Positions 1 through 9,348 are shown, counted from the first letter of the stretch. The stretch: DNA of 64,000 nt from Shewanella sp. 1CM18E (GCF_023161665.1 NZ_JALNTW010000005.1:62001-126000), one strand, 5' to 3'. The notes: a model not told the origin generated them from the sequence alone. Program-made: numbers and translations.

Positions 1-1020
1 GACCTTTTTCAAGTAGTTACGAGTTTCTTCTCGGTTGTGACGATTAGTCAGAAACCAATAAAACTCGCTAACGGTCATCTTATTAATTCGCGCTAACGCT
101 TTGGTGCGATTGCCACGCGAGTCTAAGCTCTTCCACAGGTTACCCGCACCGCCGTTATAGCTTGAGATCACCGCATATTCGCGTTTTTTAGGGTGAGTGA
201 TCCCCTTAAGGTAACGGCTTGAGAGGATCTTTAAATAGCCTGTGCCTACCTCAATATTTTTCGCCGGATCATAAAGGTAAGCCGATGACGGCGTATGTTT
301 ATAACCTTGGATTAAATTGAAGTAATCGCGCCCAGCGGTATTGGCCTTAATCTGCATTAAACCAAGCGCATTAGAGCGTGAACGCGCCAGCGGGTTAAAC
401 GAGCTTTCAGTCTCGATAATTGCCATGATCAAATCGGTACTAATACCATGTTTACGACTGGCACTGCGGGCGTAATTAATATACTTATTACCGGCAATTG
501 TGGTGTGCTCTTTCACCATGTGGATCGCCACTTGAAAGCGTGAATTGCTGCGTTTGCTCTTGCTGACTAAGTAGTCTGCATAACGTGATGCGCGCCATTC
601 AAACTCAATGGCTTTACCGTCTCTATCGAGCACTTGCCCCCAAAAGAACGGCTTCTTCTTTTTGCTGATTAAGCCAAAGTCTTCAGCGGTTTGCGCATCA
701 ATAACAGTTGGATCAATTTGGGTTAATAGCACCTGTACCACAGCCTCTTTAAGCTGCGCTTTAGTGCGGGTTTCTACCAAGATCAAACCTCGTTTAAAGT
801 CGACATAAGTGGAGGCTTGTTCGGTGTCTTTATACACCAAAACCGATGGCACGATTGGCCTTGAGTAAGAGTCTTGCCCCTGATATTCCAATAGCAGCGC
901 TGCAACATCGTCTTCGTAATCGTTTAAGTCTAAAACACTACTAGCATTGGCGAAGCTAGCGAGTGTTATCGCAATTATGCTGCAGAAAATGATAACGAGT
1001 TGGCAGAGGTATTTAGACAT
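1..1020 (-). CDS. mltC: Membrane-associated lytic murein transglycosylase, MltC type (3' end beyond window)
   Basis: The reading frame starts at ATG 1020 and stays open for 340 codons to the left edge, so the C-terminus is missing. A hydrophobic N-terminus (about residues 1-27, ending near SFANA) looks like a type I signal peptide. The following domain resembles the MltC N-terminal (DUF3393) domain, including a PFFWGQVLD segment. The lysozyme-like SLT domain carries the catalytic-glutamate motif ETESSFNP, then ALGLMQI and SSYNGGAGN. The family cleaves peptidoglycan glycan strands to 1,6-anhydromuropeptides. E. coli MltC is a lipoprotein; no clear lipobox is visible here, so this copy may be periplasmic or anchored by an uncleaved N-terminus. 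Family assignment is strong; the exact subfamily name is less certain. Confidence 0.82.
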   Translation of the reverse strand, partial: MSKYLCQLVIIFCSIIAITLASFANASSVLDLNDYEDDVAALLLEYQGQDSYSRPIVPSVLVYKDTEQASTYVDFKRGLILVETRTKAQLKEAVVQVLLTQIDPTVIDAQTAEDFGLISKKKKPFFWGQVLDRDGKAIEFEWRASRYADYLVSKSKRSNSRFQVAIHMVKEHTTIAGNKYINYARSASRKHGISTDLIMAIIETESSFNPLARSRSNALGLMQIKANTAGRDYFNLIQGYKHTPSSAYLYDPAKNIEVGTGYLKILSSRYLKGITHPKKREYAVISSYNGGAGNLWKSLDSRGNRTKALARINKMTVSEFYWFLTNRHNREETRNYLKKV

Positions 1021-1065
1021 TTATCAGAGGGTTAGGTTTGGTATGTTTTGATTATACCTTGATTG

Positions 1066-1236
1066 ACTATGTGCCACATAGTTGAGTTTTTTGGTTAGAC
1101 GTTGTCTAACAACTAGTTCTTATCAGGCTACGCCTGACTTAATGCAATCAAACTTCGTTTGATAATTATTTATGGGCTTCGCCCACCTTTAAGCAATCAA
1201 GCTCCGCTTGATAAAGGTCGTGAGCTTCCAGCTCAC
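1066..1236. repeat. Array of seven mini-hairpins with 3-nt loops
   Basis: Seven perfect inverted repeats follow one another, each with a 5-7 bp stem and a 3-nt loop: 1066-1082 (ACTATGT, loop gcc), 1094-1110 (GTTAGAC, gtt), 1123-1137 (TCAGGC, tac), 1147-1163 (ATCAAAC, ttc), 1173-1185 (TGGGC, ttc), 1196-1212 (ATCAAGC, tcc) and 1220-1236 (GTGAGCT, tcc). Start-to-start spacing is 28, 29, 24, 26, 23 and 24 nt. Stem sequences differ while the architecture is constant. The array lies upstream of the mltC-like gene and partly in its promoter region. Function unknown. Confidence 0.75.
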
Positions 1237-1520
1237 ACTCGGGCAAAAGGGGGACAACAGCTTCCCCCTCTTGCATCACCCTAGCCGCCCCTACGAAGTT
1301 GTTGATCCTCAGTCATTTTCGAAAATCGCTATCGCCTCACATTCGCCATCCCTGGCTCACCTGAGGCTATCTCGGCATCCATGCCTCGCTCACGCGATTT
1401 ACTTCAATGACCTCGGCAACTCCGATGGGGAACCAGTGTTTCCTGTAACTGTTGAGTTGATATTGGTCGTGCTGTGTCTTTGTATTTTTCTTTTTGTATG
1501 CCGAACGCAGAGGTTAAAAT
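1237..1520. other. Non-coding stretch between hairpin array and 232-bp repeats
   Basis: No convincing gene is visible. A 108-codon open frame (1208-1534, plus strand) runs through it but begins inside the last two mini-hairpins, has no ribosome binding site and ends in the first 232-bp repeat. It contains a G-run/C-run inverted repeat near 1247-1269 and a 12-bp palindrome ATTTTCGAAAAT at 1315-1326. Confidence 0.5.
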
Positions 1521-2180
1521 TTGTGCTTTTCTAACCTAGTGTAGATACGGCTTAGGCCTTCGAAAACATGGATGTTTTCGCAGAGCGGTCAGGGACGACG
1601 TAAAGCGTGCCTAAGAAGTGTCTGCACATACGCCGACCGCAGGTCATTGGCTGCATCAGATGTAGAAAGTCACAACAGAGGTGATTAGATACAAAAATCA
1701 GAAACAGTTAAGCTGCTGTACTTAAACGGCAGAAGCCACCATGGCCAAATGATTGTGCTTTTCTAATCCAGTGTAGATGCGGCTTAGGCCTTCGAAAACA
1801 TGGATGTTTTCGCAGAGCGGTCATGGATGACGTAAAGCGTGCCTAAGAAGTATCTGCACATGTGCCGACCGCAGGTCATTGGCTGCATCAGATGTAGAAA
1901 GTCACAATAGAGGTGATTAGATACAAAAAGCAGAAACAGTTAAGCAGCTGTGCTTAATCGGCAGAAGCCACCGTAGCTAAATGATTGTGCTTTTCTAACC
2001 CAGTGCAGATGCGGCTTAGGCCTTTGATGACATGGATGTCATCGTAGAGCTTACATGGATGTACTTGCAGCGTGCCTAAGAAGTGTCTGCACATACGCCT
2101 GCTGCAGGCAATTAGCGGCATCTGATGCAGACAGTTACCTCTGAGGGAATTCGCAACATTGCAGCACAAAGCCACACCAA
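1521..2180. repeat. Three tandem copies of a 232-bp structured element
   Basis: The phrase TTGTGCTTTTCTAA recurs at 1521, 1753 and 1985, giving an exact 232-bp period. Units 1 and 2 are nearly identical; unit 3 is diverged and truncated near 2180. Each unit can fold as a branched structure: an outer stem (GTGTAGA 1539-1545 with TCTGCAC 1621-1627), an inner stem CTTAGGC/GCCTAAG (1551-1557 with 1609-1615), and hairpins with a TGGA loop. Hairpin 1 is CGAAAACA/TGTTTTCG in units 1-2 (1561-1580, 1793-1812) but TGATGACA/TGTCATCG in unit 3 (2025-2044): both arms changed together. A later hairpin is GACC-gca-GGTC in units 1-2 and GCCTG-ctg-CAGGC in unit 3. This suggests selection on RNA or DNA structure. 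It lies between the hutI 3' end and the mltC-like gene. Confidence 0.85.
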
Positions 2181-2211
2181 AAAGGTAAACACTGAGGCCA
2201 AACAGTAAGCC

Positions 2212-2236
2212 AAAAACGATGAAGCATGCCTCATCG
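2212..2236 (-). terminator. Candidate intrinsic terminator after hutI
   Basis: Read on the minus strand, CGATGA pairs with TCATCG (2231-2236 with 2217-2222) around an inner GCATGC, followed directly by five T (2216-2212). It lies 15 nt past the hutI stop codon. Confidence 0.6.
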
Positions 2237-2250
2237 CTCAGGCATTCCCA

Positions 2251-3477
2251 CTATTGATGTACTAAGTGCCCATTCTTCACCACATCCACACAGGATGCTA
2301 CACCATAGGTGTAAGCTAGCTCCGCTGGTGTGCTGATATTCCACATACAGAAATCGGCTGTCATGCCGACTTCAATAACCCCAACGTTATCTTCAATGCC
2401 CAAGGCTTTGGCGGCATTGCGGGTCATGCCTGCTAACGCTTCTTCTGGGGTTAAACGCAGTAAGGTACAGGCCATATTAAGCATTAATAGGCTTGAGCAA
2501 AGTGGCGATGATCCTGGGTTGTAATCGCTGGCAACTACCATAGGCACCTTGTATTTGCGCAGTAAATCGATAGGCGGGTGCTGGGTTTCACGTAAAAAGT
2601 AAAATGCGCCGGGTAATAGTGTGGCGCAGGTACCACTTTCGCTCAGGGCTTTTACGCCGTCTTCATCTAGGTATTCAATGTGATCAACTGACTTAGCGCC
2701 TAGCTTTGCGGCTAGCGCTGAACCACCCATGTTAGATAACTGCTCTGCATGCAGCTTGATTTGCAGACCTGCGGCTTTAGCGGCTGCAAGTACGCGTTCG
2801 GTTTGCTCAAGGTTAAAGGCGATATTTTCGCAAAACACATCCACAGCATCGGCAAGATCTTCGGCAATGACTTTCGGCAGCATCTCGTTGATCACTAAGT
2901 CGACGTAGGCGTCACTATCATGTTTATATTCTGGTGGAATCGCATGTGCGCCTAAAAAGGTGGTTTTCACATCTACATGGTGATGCTTGCCTAGCTCACG
3001 GGCAACCCGCAAAATCTTCAGTTCTGTGTCGATATCTAAGCCGTAACCTGACTTGATTTCTACCGTGGTAACTCCTTCTTTAGCCAGTGCGTTCAGACGT
3101 TGACGACCAAGCTCGAATAGCTCAGCTTCATCGGCTTCACGACAGGCGTTAACGGTAGAAATAATGCCACCGCCGCTGCGGGCTATCTCTTCATAACTGG
3201 CGCCTTGCAGGCGCAGTTCAAATTCATTGGCTCGATTGCCGGCAAACACTAAATGAGTGTGGGCATCAATAAGGCCAGGGGTGATCCAGCCGCCTTTACC
3301 TTTGTAAATTGGTGTGGCGAATACATCAAACTCAGGCAGCTCACTGCGTTTACCTACCCAAGCAATTTTACCATCTTGAACCGCAAGAGCTGCGTCAGTA
3401 ATTGCGCCGTAAGGCTCTGAAATATTTGGCGACATTGTAGCGATATTGATATCTATCCAGACTTGATCCCACGACAT
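2251..3477 (-). CDS. hutI: Imidazolonepropionase
   Basis: 408 residues, the usual length. It hydrolyses 4-imidazolone-5-propionate to N-formimino-L-glutamate, the third step of cytoplasmic histidine degradation. Amidohydrolase features are visible: metal-binding HTH within [10 protein letters not shown] (about residues 73-75), KSGYGLD, HAEQLSN, a later VDHIEYLDE histidine and the [10 protein letters not shown] aspartate region. It is transcribed away from hutC-hutU-hutH, with the HutC operator in the 160-bp gap. Downstream is a terminator and then the 232-bp repeats. Confidence 0.96.
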   Translation of the reverse strand: MSWDQVWIDINIATMSPNISEPYGAITDAALAVQDGKIAWVGKRSELPEFDVFATPIYKGKGGWITPGLIDAHTHLVFAGNRANEFELRLQGASYEEIARSGGGIISTVNACREADEAELFELGRQRLNALAKEGVTTVEIKSGYGLDIDTELKILRVARELGKHHHVDVKTTFLGAHAIPPEYKHDSDAYVDLVINEMLPKVIAEDLADAVDVFCENIAFNLEQTERVLAAAKAAGLQIKLHAEQLSNMGGSALAAKLGAKSVDHIEYLDEDGVKALSESGTCATLLPGAFYFLRETQHPPIDLLRKYKVPMVVASDYNPGSSPLCSSLLMLNMACTLLRLTPEEALAGMTRNAAKALGIEDNVGVIEVGMTADFCMWNISTPAELAYTYGVASCVDVVKNGHLVHQ

Positions 3478-3557
3478 GATGCAGTTCTCTTTTTGGTTGC
3501 TTTTTGCTGTATAGGAATACTAACACTAAAAATAATTTGTGAGCTAGCTTGTATTTA

Positions 3558-3571
3558 CTTGTATATACAAG
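3558..3571. promoter_or_regulatory. HutC operator (perfect 14-bp palindrome)
   Basis: CTTGTATATACAAG is a perfect palindrome 87 bp before hutI and 70 bp before hutC. It matches the HutC operator type known from Pseudomonas (CTTGTATGTACAAG-like). A degenerate half-copy, CTTGTATTTA, lies directly upstream at 3548-3557. Its position fits repression of both divergent promoters, relieved by urocanate. Confidence 0.85.
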
Positions 3572-3640
3572 CTAGGATTGTAGCCGAGTTTTTGAGCAAG
3601 TAAATAGTCAGTGACAGCTTTAGCTGCAACGGGATGGCCA

Positions 3641-4345
3641 ATGGCGAAGCCAAAATTTGAAGAAATTAAGCAATATATTTTAGCGCAAATTGAGTCTGGC
3701 GAGTGGGCTGAAGACAGTCGGGTGCCTTCTGAAAACCAGTTGTCGGAACTATTTAGTTGCAGTCGCATGACGGCACGCCGTGCATTAACGGAGTTAACAG
3801 AGTCGGGTGTGTTAGAACGCTCTCAAGGCTTGGGGACTTTCGTTGCAGGGCTTAAAACTCAGTCCTCAATGATGGCAATTCGTAATATTGCCGATGAGAT
3901 AAAAGACCGTGGCCATGGTTATAGCGTACAGCAAGTGTTGCTTACCCAAACTGTGGCAACAGGCGCGATTGCAATCGCATTGGGGCTTGAAGAGGGCAGC
4001 CAAGTGTTTCAGTCGGTGTTAGTGCATTGCGAACAAGGCACACCGCTGCAGTTAGAAGAGCGTTTTGTTAACCCTAGATTAGTGCCTGAATATTTAGACC
4101 AAGATTTTACCAAGCAAACTCCCCACGAATACTTGTCGATGGTGGCTCCGCTAACTGAGGCAAAGCACACCATTGAAGCCAAAATGGCTGATGTAGCTCA
4201 ACTGGCGCTGCTGGAAATTGCCGCTGTTGAGCCTTGTTTACAGATCACTCGCCGCACTTGGTCGCGCCAAGGTGTGGTGAGTTTTGCACGTTTAGTGCAC
4301 CCAGGAAGTCGTTTTAGATTAGGTGGTCATCTGACGTTTAGTTAG
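3641..4345 (+). CDS. hutC: Histidine utilization repressor, GntR/HutC family
   Basis: A winged-helix DNA-binding domain (about residues 1-70; SGEWAEDSRVPSENQL, then RMTARRAL as recognition helix) is followed by a UTRA-type ligand domain (about 85-230; FQSVLVHCEQGTPLQLEERFVNP). HutC represses hut genes and is released by urocanate. The start used is ATG 3641 because homologous proteins begin close to the KFEEIKQYI helix. A GTG at 3611 would add 10 residues. It is divergent from hutI and lies ahead of hutU and hutH, so it is probably autoregulated through the palindrome at 3558. Confidence 0.92.
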   Translation: MAKPKFEEIKQYILAQIESGEWAEDSRVPSENQLSELFSCSRMTARRALTELTESGVLERSQGLGTFVAGLKTQSSMMAIRNIADEIKDRGHGYSVQQVLLTQTVATGAIAIALGLEEGSQVFQSVLVHCEQGTPLQLEERFVNPRLVPEYLDQDFTKQTPHEYLSMVAPLTEAKHTIEAKMADVAQLALLEIAAVEPCLQITRRTWSRQGVVSFARLVHPGSRFRLGGHLTFS

Positions 4346-4440
4346 CGCCAGTTGCACAGCTCTTAGAGCAAAGCAGTAAATATAAAAGCTTCACAAGCAG
4401 ATAAGAAAAACATAAAAACAAATTGAACGAGGTAGTACCG

Positions 4441-6105
4441 ATGGATAAGAGACATGATCCGAGCCGCCGCATTATCGCGCCGACAGGAACCGAGCTTAGC
4501 TGCAAAAGCTGGCTGACCGAAGCCCCATTACGTATGTTGATGAACAACCTACACCCTGATGTGGCCGAGCGTCCTGAAGATCTAGTGGTTTACGGTGGTA
4601 TTGGCCGTGCGGCCCGTGACTGGGAGTGCTACGACAAAATCGTTGAAGTACTGCAACGCCTTGAAGAAGATGAAACGCTGATGGTGCAGTCTGGTAAGCC
4701 GGTTGGCGTATTCAAAACCCACAGTAATGCACCACGTGTAATCATCGCTAACTCAAACCTAGTGCCGCATTGGGCTAACTGGGAACACTTTAACGAGTTA
4801 GATAAAAAAGGTTTGGCCATGTATGGCCAGATGACGGCGGGTTCTTGGATTTATATCGGCTCACAAGGCATTGTGCAAGGCACATACGAGACCTTTGTAG
4901 CTATGGCTAAGCAGCACTTTAATGGCTCATCTGCTGGCAAGTGGATCTTAACTGGCGGCTTAGGTGGCATGGGTGGTGCGCAACCGCTAGCTGGCACTAT
5001 GGCGGGTTACTCGGTATTGACCTGTGAAGTGGATGAGACTCGCATCGATTTCCGTCTACGTACTCGTTATGTCGACAAGAAAGCCACTACCCTTGATGAA
5101 GCGTTGGCAATGATCGACGCAGCCAATAAGAGTGGCAAGCCTGTTTCTGTCGGTCTATTAGCTAACGCGGCTGACGTATTTGCCGAGCTAGTTGAGCGCG
5201 GCATTACCCCAGATGTGGTGACTGACCAAACATCGGCGCACGATCCGCTAAACGGTTACTTGCCGCAAGGTTGGACGTTAGAGCAAGCCATCGAGATGCG
5301 TAAAACTGACGAAGCGGCTGTGGTAAAAGCGGCGAAGCAGTCAATGGCGGTACAAGTTAAGGCAATGCTAGCGCTGCAAGCAGCAGGCGCGGCGACGACC
5401 GATTACGGTAACAACATTCGTCAAATGGCATTTGAAGAAGGCGTTGAAAACGCATTTGATTTCCCAGGCTTCGTACCTGCTTATGTACGTCCACTATTCT
5501 GTGAAGGTATTGGTCCATTCCGTTGGGCAGCGCTTTCTGGCGATCCTGAAGATATCTATAAGACAGACGCTAAAGTTAAAGAGCTTATTCCTGACAATCC
5601 GCACCTACATAACTGGCTGGATATGGCACGTGAACGCATTGCGTTCCAAGGTTTACCATCGCGCATCTGTTGGGTAGGTCTAAAAGACCGTGCTCGTTTG
5701 GCACTCGCCTTTAACGAAATGGTTAAAAGTGGCGAACTTTCTGCGCCAGTAGTGATTGGTCGCGATCACTTAGATTCTGGCTCTGTTGCTAGCCCGAACC
5801 GTGAAACAGAATCTATGCTTGATGGCTCTGATGCTGTATCAGATTGGCCACTAATGAACGCCCTGCTAAATACGGCAAGTGGCGCAACTTGGGTGTCGTT
5901 ACATCATGGCGGTGGTGTAGGCATGGGCTTTAGTCAGCACTCAGGTGTAGTCATTGTGGCTGATGGTACTGATGACGCGGCAGCGCGCTTAGGTCGCGTG
6001 CTGTGGAATGACCCAGCAACAGGCGTAATGCGTCACGCTGATGCGGGTTACGATATCGCTAAAAATTGTGCAAAAGAGCAGGGTCTAGACCTGCCAATGC
6101 TATAA
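4441..6105 (+). CDS. hutU: Urocanate hydratase
   Basis: 554 residues from ATG 4441, which follows a GAGGT ribosome binding site. The TTG at 4423 is less likely. It converts urocanate to imidazolonepropionate with tightly bound NAD+, the second step of histidine degradation. Visible family landmarks are the glycine-rich NAD-binding segment [14 protein letters not shown], the [15 protein letters not shown] block containing the conserved cysteine, and [16 protein letters not shown] near the C-terminus. It sits 95 bp after hutC and 40 bp before hutH in the same orientation. Confidence 0.97.
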   Translation: MDKRHDPSRRIIAPTGTELSCKSWLTEAPLRMLMNNLHPDVAERPEDLVVYGGIGRAARDWECYDKIVEVLQRLEEDETLMVQSGKPVGVFKTHSNAPRVIIANSNLVPHWANWEHFNELDKKGLAMYGQMTAGSWIYIGSQGIVQGTYETFVAMAKQHFNGSSAGKWILTGGLGGMGGAQPLAGTMAGYSVLTCEVDETRIDFRLRTRYVDKKATTLDEALAMIDAANKSGKPVSVGLLANAADVFAELVERGITPDVVTDQTSAHDPLNGYLPQGWTLEQAIEMRKTDEAAVVKAAKQSMAVQVKAMLALQAAGAATTDYGNNIRQMAFEEGVENAFDFPGFVPAYVRPLFCEGIGPFRWAALSGDPEDIYKTDAKVKELIPDNPHLHNWLDMARERIAFQGLPSRICWVGLKDRARLALAFNEMVKSGELSAPVVIGRDHLDSGSVASPNRETESMLDGSDAVSDWPLMNALLNTASGATWVSLHHGGGVGMGFSQHSGVVIVADGTDDAAARLGRVLWNDPATGVMRHADAGYDIAKNCAKEQGLDLPML

Positions 6106-6145
6106 GCCGCTCATACCGAGCAGTATAACAATAAGAGGCATTTAA

Positions 6146-7678
6146 ATGAGTCATTTAGTATTAACTCCGGGTACCTTAACCCTTGCACAAATCCGTGAAA
6201 TTAGCCGCGGTAAAGTCACACTAGAACTAGCCGAAAGCGCTATCGCCGACATCAACACTAGCGCAGGCTTAGTGCAGCAAGTATTGGATGAAGGCCGCAC
6301 GGTTTACGGCATCAACACAGGTTTTGGCTTACTGGCAAACACTAAGATTGCTGCTGATGATTTACAGCTGCTGCAACGCTCAATCGTATTGTCGCACGCA
6401 GCAGGTACTGGCCAATACATGCAAGACGCCACTGTGCGCTTGATGATGGTATTAAAGATTAACTCGCTAAGCCGTGGTTTCTCTGGCATTCGTTTAGAGG
6501 TGATCAACTTCCTTATCGCTTTGGTTAACGCGGGTGTTTATCCATGTGTACCAGAAAAAGGTTCAGTGGGGGCGTCGGGCGACTTAGCGCCGCTATCGCA
6601 CATGTGTTTGCCACTACTTGGCGAAGGCGAGATGAGCTATCAAGGTGAGCTAATCACTGCGGCTGAAGGTCTAGAAATTGCCGGTCTTAAGCCAATCGAA
6701 CTTGCTGCAAAAGAAGGCTTAGCCTTGCTTAACGGTACGCAAGCGTCAACGGCATTGGCACTGGAAGGCCTGTTTAACGCAGAAGATCTGTTTGCGGCAA
6801 GCTCGGTGATCGGCGCTATAAGCGTTGAAGCGGCAATGGGCAGTCGTAGCCCGTTTGATCCACGTATTCACGCGGCTCGCGGCCAAAAAGGTCAGATTGA
6901 TTCAGCTGCTGTGTTCCGTCACTTGCTTGGCGATGAGTCTGAGATCAGCCTAGATCATGTTAACTGTGAAAAGGTACAAGATCCGTATTCACTGCGTTGT
7001 CAGCCACAGGTATTGGGTGCATGTTTGACTCAAATTCGTCATGCGGCAGAAGTGTTGGGCACTGAAGCGAACGGCGTTACTGATAACCCATTAGTGTTCC
7101 AAGACACTGGCGATATTATTTCGGGCGGTAACTTCCACGCCGAGCCTGTAGCTATGGCTGCTGATAACTTGGCGATTGCGATTGCCGAGCTAGGCTCGAT
7201 TGCTGAGCGTCGTATCGCGCTACTTATCGATTCAAACTTATCTAAGCTGCCACCGTTCTTGGTTGAAAATGGCGGAGTAAATTCAGGCTTTATGATTGCG
7301 CAGGTGACTGCCGCGGCATTGGCTTCTGAGAATAAAACTTACGCTCATCCTGCATCGGTAGACAGCTTACCAACATCGGCTAACCAAGAAGATCATGTGT
7401 CTATGGCAACTTTTGCGGCACGCCGTTTACGTGATATGTCTGAAAACACTCGCGGTGTATTGGCGGTTGAGCTATTGGCGGCGGCGCAGGGCCTAGATTT
7501 CCGTGCACCACTGCAACCGAGTAAAGCCGTTGCACAGGCTAAAGGCGAGCTACGTGAGCTAGTGACTTACTACGATAAGGATCGTTTCTTCGGTCCAGAT
7601 ATCGAAGCGGCAACAGACTTGCTGCTGACCGCAAGTTACAACGCTTACTTGCCAGCAGATATCTTGCCAAGCCTGTAA
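6146..7678 (+). CDS. hutH: Histidine ammonia-lyase
   Basis: 510 residues, the normal length. It deaminates L-histidine to trans-urocanate, the first step of the pathway. The Ala-Ser-Gly triad that cyclises to the MIO electrophile is visible at residues 143-145 in [14 protein letters not shown]. The active-site tyrosine in [11 protein letters not shown] and the NGTQAS segment are also present. An AAGAGG-like ribosome binding site precedes ATG 6146. It is the last gene of the hutCUH unit, followed by an intrinsic terminator. Confidence 0.97.
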   Translation: MSHLVLTPGTLTLAQIREISRGKVTLELAESAIADINTSAGLVQQVLDEGRTVYGINTGFGLLANTKIAADDLQLLQRSIVLSHAAGTGQYMQDATVRLMMVLKINSLSRGFSGIRLEVINFLIALVNAGVYPCVPEKGSVGASGDLAPLSHMCLPLLGEGEMSYQGELITAAEGLEIAGLKPIELAAKEGLALLNGTQASTALALEGLFNAEDLFAASSVIGAISVEAAMGSRSPFDPRIHAARGQKGQIDSAAVFRHLLGDESEISLDHVNCEKVQDPYSLRCQPQVLGACLTQIRHAAEVLGTEANGVTDNPLVFQDTGDIISGGNFHAEPVAMAADNLAIAIAELGSIAERRIALLIDSNLSKLPPFLVENGGVNSGFMIAQVTAAALASENKTYAHPASVDSLPTSANQEDHVSMATFAARRLRDMSENTRGVLAVELLAAAQGLDFRAPLQPSKAVAQAKGELRELVTYYDKDRFFGPDIEAATDLLLTASYNAYLPADILPSL

Positions 7679-7712
7679 GTGGCTAATTAGCTAATAAGAA
7701 CCATTAGCAACA

Positions 7713-7736
7713 AAGAGCCTACGGGCTCTTTTTTTT
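7713..7736 (+). terminator. Intrinsic terminator after hutH
   Basis: AAGAGCC (7713-7719) pairs with GGCTCTT (7724-7730) around loop TACG, followed by a run of T to 7736. It starts 35 nt past the hutH stop. Confidence 0.85.
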
Positions 7737-7739
7737 GGC

Positions 7740-8056
7740 TGTCGCTTAGTGAAAATATGCTTAGGTGTTTTTTTAAGCTGACTTTGATAGAAGTCTGTTG
7801 CTGACGGAAAAGTAGCGCCAGAATATTTTTAATTAAAATTCAGAATTAAATCAACTGTATAATTTTATGTGTAATATTTAAATTGTCTAGTTGCGCAATT
7901 GATTTTGTAGGCATTTGAGTGCGCTTATGCGTGCTTTTTTTTGTTTTTTGTTTTTTGTTTTTTGTGTCGGTTTTTCTAATGAGTATTTATCGTAATTTTT
8001 TTGGTAAAATAAATGTTTTTAATTTAATGGAATAGCTAGAGGCAGGGGGCGATATA
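7740..8056. other. Gene-free AT-rich gap with T6G simple repeat
   Basis: No open frame of substance on either strand. A simple-sequence tract of T runs separated by single G (about 7935-7965) contains four G-spaced T runs. The rest is AT-rich sequence between two terminators. Confidence 0.5.
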
Positions 8057-8091
8057 TAAAAAGCCTGCTTGGATAAACCAAGCCGGCTTTT
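8057..8091 (-). terminator. Intrinsic terminator for the DUF3157-like gene, possibly bidirectional
   Basis: AAAGCC plus GCTTGG (8060-8072) pairs with CCAAGC plus GGCTTT (8078-8090), with one mismatch (T8066/C8084) and a 5-nt loop. It has A/T runs on both sides, so it could serve either strand; it lies 37 nt past the stop of the minus-strand gene. Confidence 0.8.
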
Positions 8092-8127
8092 ATTGTTCTA
8101 TTGGTTGAGCTTGTGTTTGGACTGGTA

Positions 8128-8769
8128 TTACATACGTGAATCCATCTCACCCATTTTTAAGCTCATTAACTGTTTTGTCCACTGAGCCTTGTCTATGCCT
8201 TCAATCCAAAATACGCGGCTGTCACGAGTTTGGCCTTTACGTAAATAGGTATCTGGCATTCTAAAAATAGCTTGCCAAACTTTAACTTCTTCTTTTTTGA
8301 TTAGTGCACCAGAGTCAGCAAATAAGCTGATCTCTAGCTCTATCAGTACATAATGTTCTGTGCTGTTACTGCTTAGCTCGAAAGTCAGCCCCAAGCGACC
8401 ATCGTCATCCCATTGGCTGTTAGCAAAGCTAACTTTGACGCCGCTTTTAGCAGTGGATTTAAGTAATGCTGATTGCGCGATAGCACTTGAGGTTAATGTT
8501 TCAGTTGTTGCCGTGCTAACGGCTGGAGTTACTACTTCAGTTGCTGCTGCGGTAGCGGTTGCTGCGCCAACCGTGGCTGGTAATGTTACCGGTATAGCTG
8601 GTTCTGGCTGTGTTTGGCTCTCTAAGATGACATATTCCCAGGTAAAGTCATCGTTGAGTTTTACTTTGGCACCATTTTCAAGAGTGATCCTTGCCACTTC
8701 ATCGGCAAAGGTTGGCACTGAAAACATTAAAATTGCGATTGAGGCGTAGTTGCGAAGCATTTTATACAT
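8128..8769 (-). CDS. DUF3157-like putative periplasmic protein
   Basis: A signal peptide (residues about 1-22, cleavage after PTFA) is followed by a short ITLENGAKVKLNDDFTWEY motif typical of DUF3157 proteins. Next comes a low-complexity Ala/Thr/Val linker (about 50-100) and a C-terminal beta-rich domain (about 110-213) with a conserved-looking ELEISLFADSG stretch. The function of the family is unknown to me. An AGG-type ribosome binding site fits ATG 8769 better than ATG 8775, which is only 3 nt from it. It is monocistronic with its own terminator. Confidence 0.72.
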   Translation of the reverse strand: MYKMLRNYASIAILMFSVPTFADEVARITLENGAKVKLNDDFTWEYVILESQTQPEPAIPVTLPATVGAATATAAATEVVTPAVSTATTETLTSSAIAQSALLKSTAKSGVKVSFANSQWDDDGRLGLTFELSSNSTEHYVLIELEISLFADSGALIKKEEVKVWQAIFRMPDTYLRKGQTRDSRVFWIEGIDKAQWTKQLMSLKMGEMDSRM

Positions 8770-8775
8770 GAGCAT

Positions 8776-9105
8776 TAACCTATTTAAGTTGATTGCTCTA
8801 GCATAGACAAACTGTAGTTGGATTAATACCGATTAGATTAAGAATCTGTTCATTCTGAGGGGATTTAAAACATTTATGCTAAGCCTGAAACTTGAAGTCA
8901 ATATAGAGGGTTATCGTGCAAAAGTGTTAAATTCATGATTAGACTGAACATAAGTTAAAACAGTCTTTTCGCTGAACTGCACCTTTGTTAGCTGGATGAT
9001 AGCCATGCTTTCGATTACACTGCCTGCAAAATTTGAACTGCAGTTAACGTAATAAAATAAAAGTATTGCGATTATAATTTTTAGAGCGTTATAAAGAAGG
9101 GAATC
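8776..9105. other. Divergent intergenic region
   Basis: No gene is visible. It should hold promoters for the minus-strand gene on its left and the small plus-strand gene on its right. I could not define a convincing -35/-10 pair or operator. Confidence 0.4.
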
Positions 9106-9348
9106 ATGAAAGTATTAAATAGCATTATCATTACGACTATTTTTCTTGTGCTATCTTTTGTTGTTATAAATATAATTATTGGTGCAGTTAAAACCGCAGG
9201 CTATACGGAATCATGTGTTCATGTAGATAATCCCTTTTTCACCCAACACAACTTTTCCGGTAATACACCTTTCACTTCTTTTAAAGCGGGAAAGTATCAA
9301 GCCAAAGGCTCGGTTATATATTGTAGAACGTTTAATTACTTTAATTGA
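9106..9348 (+). CDS. Small membrane-anchored or secreted protein, unknown
   Basis: 80 residues. A strong hydrophobic helix (about residues 6-30) is followed by a short polar tail with two cysteines that could form a disulfide (in TESCVHV and VIYCRTF). ATG 9106 is preceded at good distance by AAGAAGGGA. I do not recognise the family. The AT-rich codons differ from neighbouring genes, which may reflect low expression or acquisition. Being a real gene is supported by the ribosome binding site and protein layout only. Confidence 0.55.
   Translation: MKVLNSIIITTIFLVLSFVVINIIIGAVKTAGYTESCVHVDNPFFTQHNFSGNTPFTSFKAGKYQAKGSVIYCRTFNYFN

Noticed and set aside
1208-1534. 108-codon open frame on the plus strand
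   Set aside because: It starts inside the last mini-hairpins, lacks a ribosome binding site, runs through low-information repeats and ends in the first 232-bp unit. The protein has no domain pattern. Treated as non-coding.
1954-2175. 73-codon minus-strand open frame in the repeats
   Set aside because: It lies fully within the structured 232-bp units and depends on their sequence. Cys/His-rich composition reflects the hairpins, not a zinc protein.
1066-2180. CRISPR array
   Set aside because: Repeats are either hairpins of differing sequence or 232-bp units without spacers; no cas gene is in the window.
9106-9348. Phage or toxin-like gene
   Set aside because: A small AT-rich secreted protein alone is not evidence of mobile origin; no integrase, direct repeat or antitoxin lies next to it.
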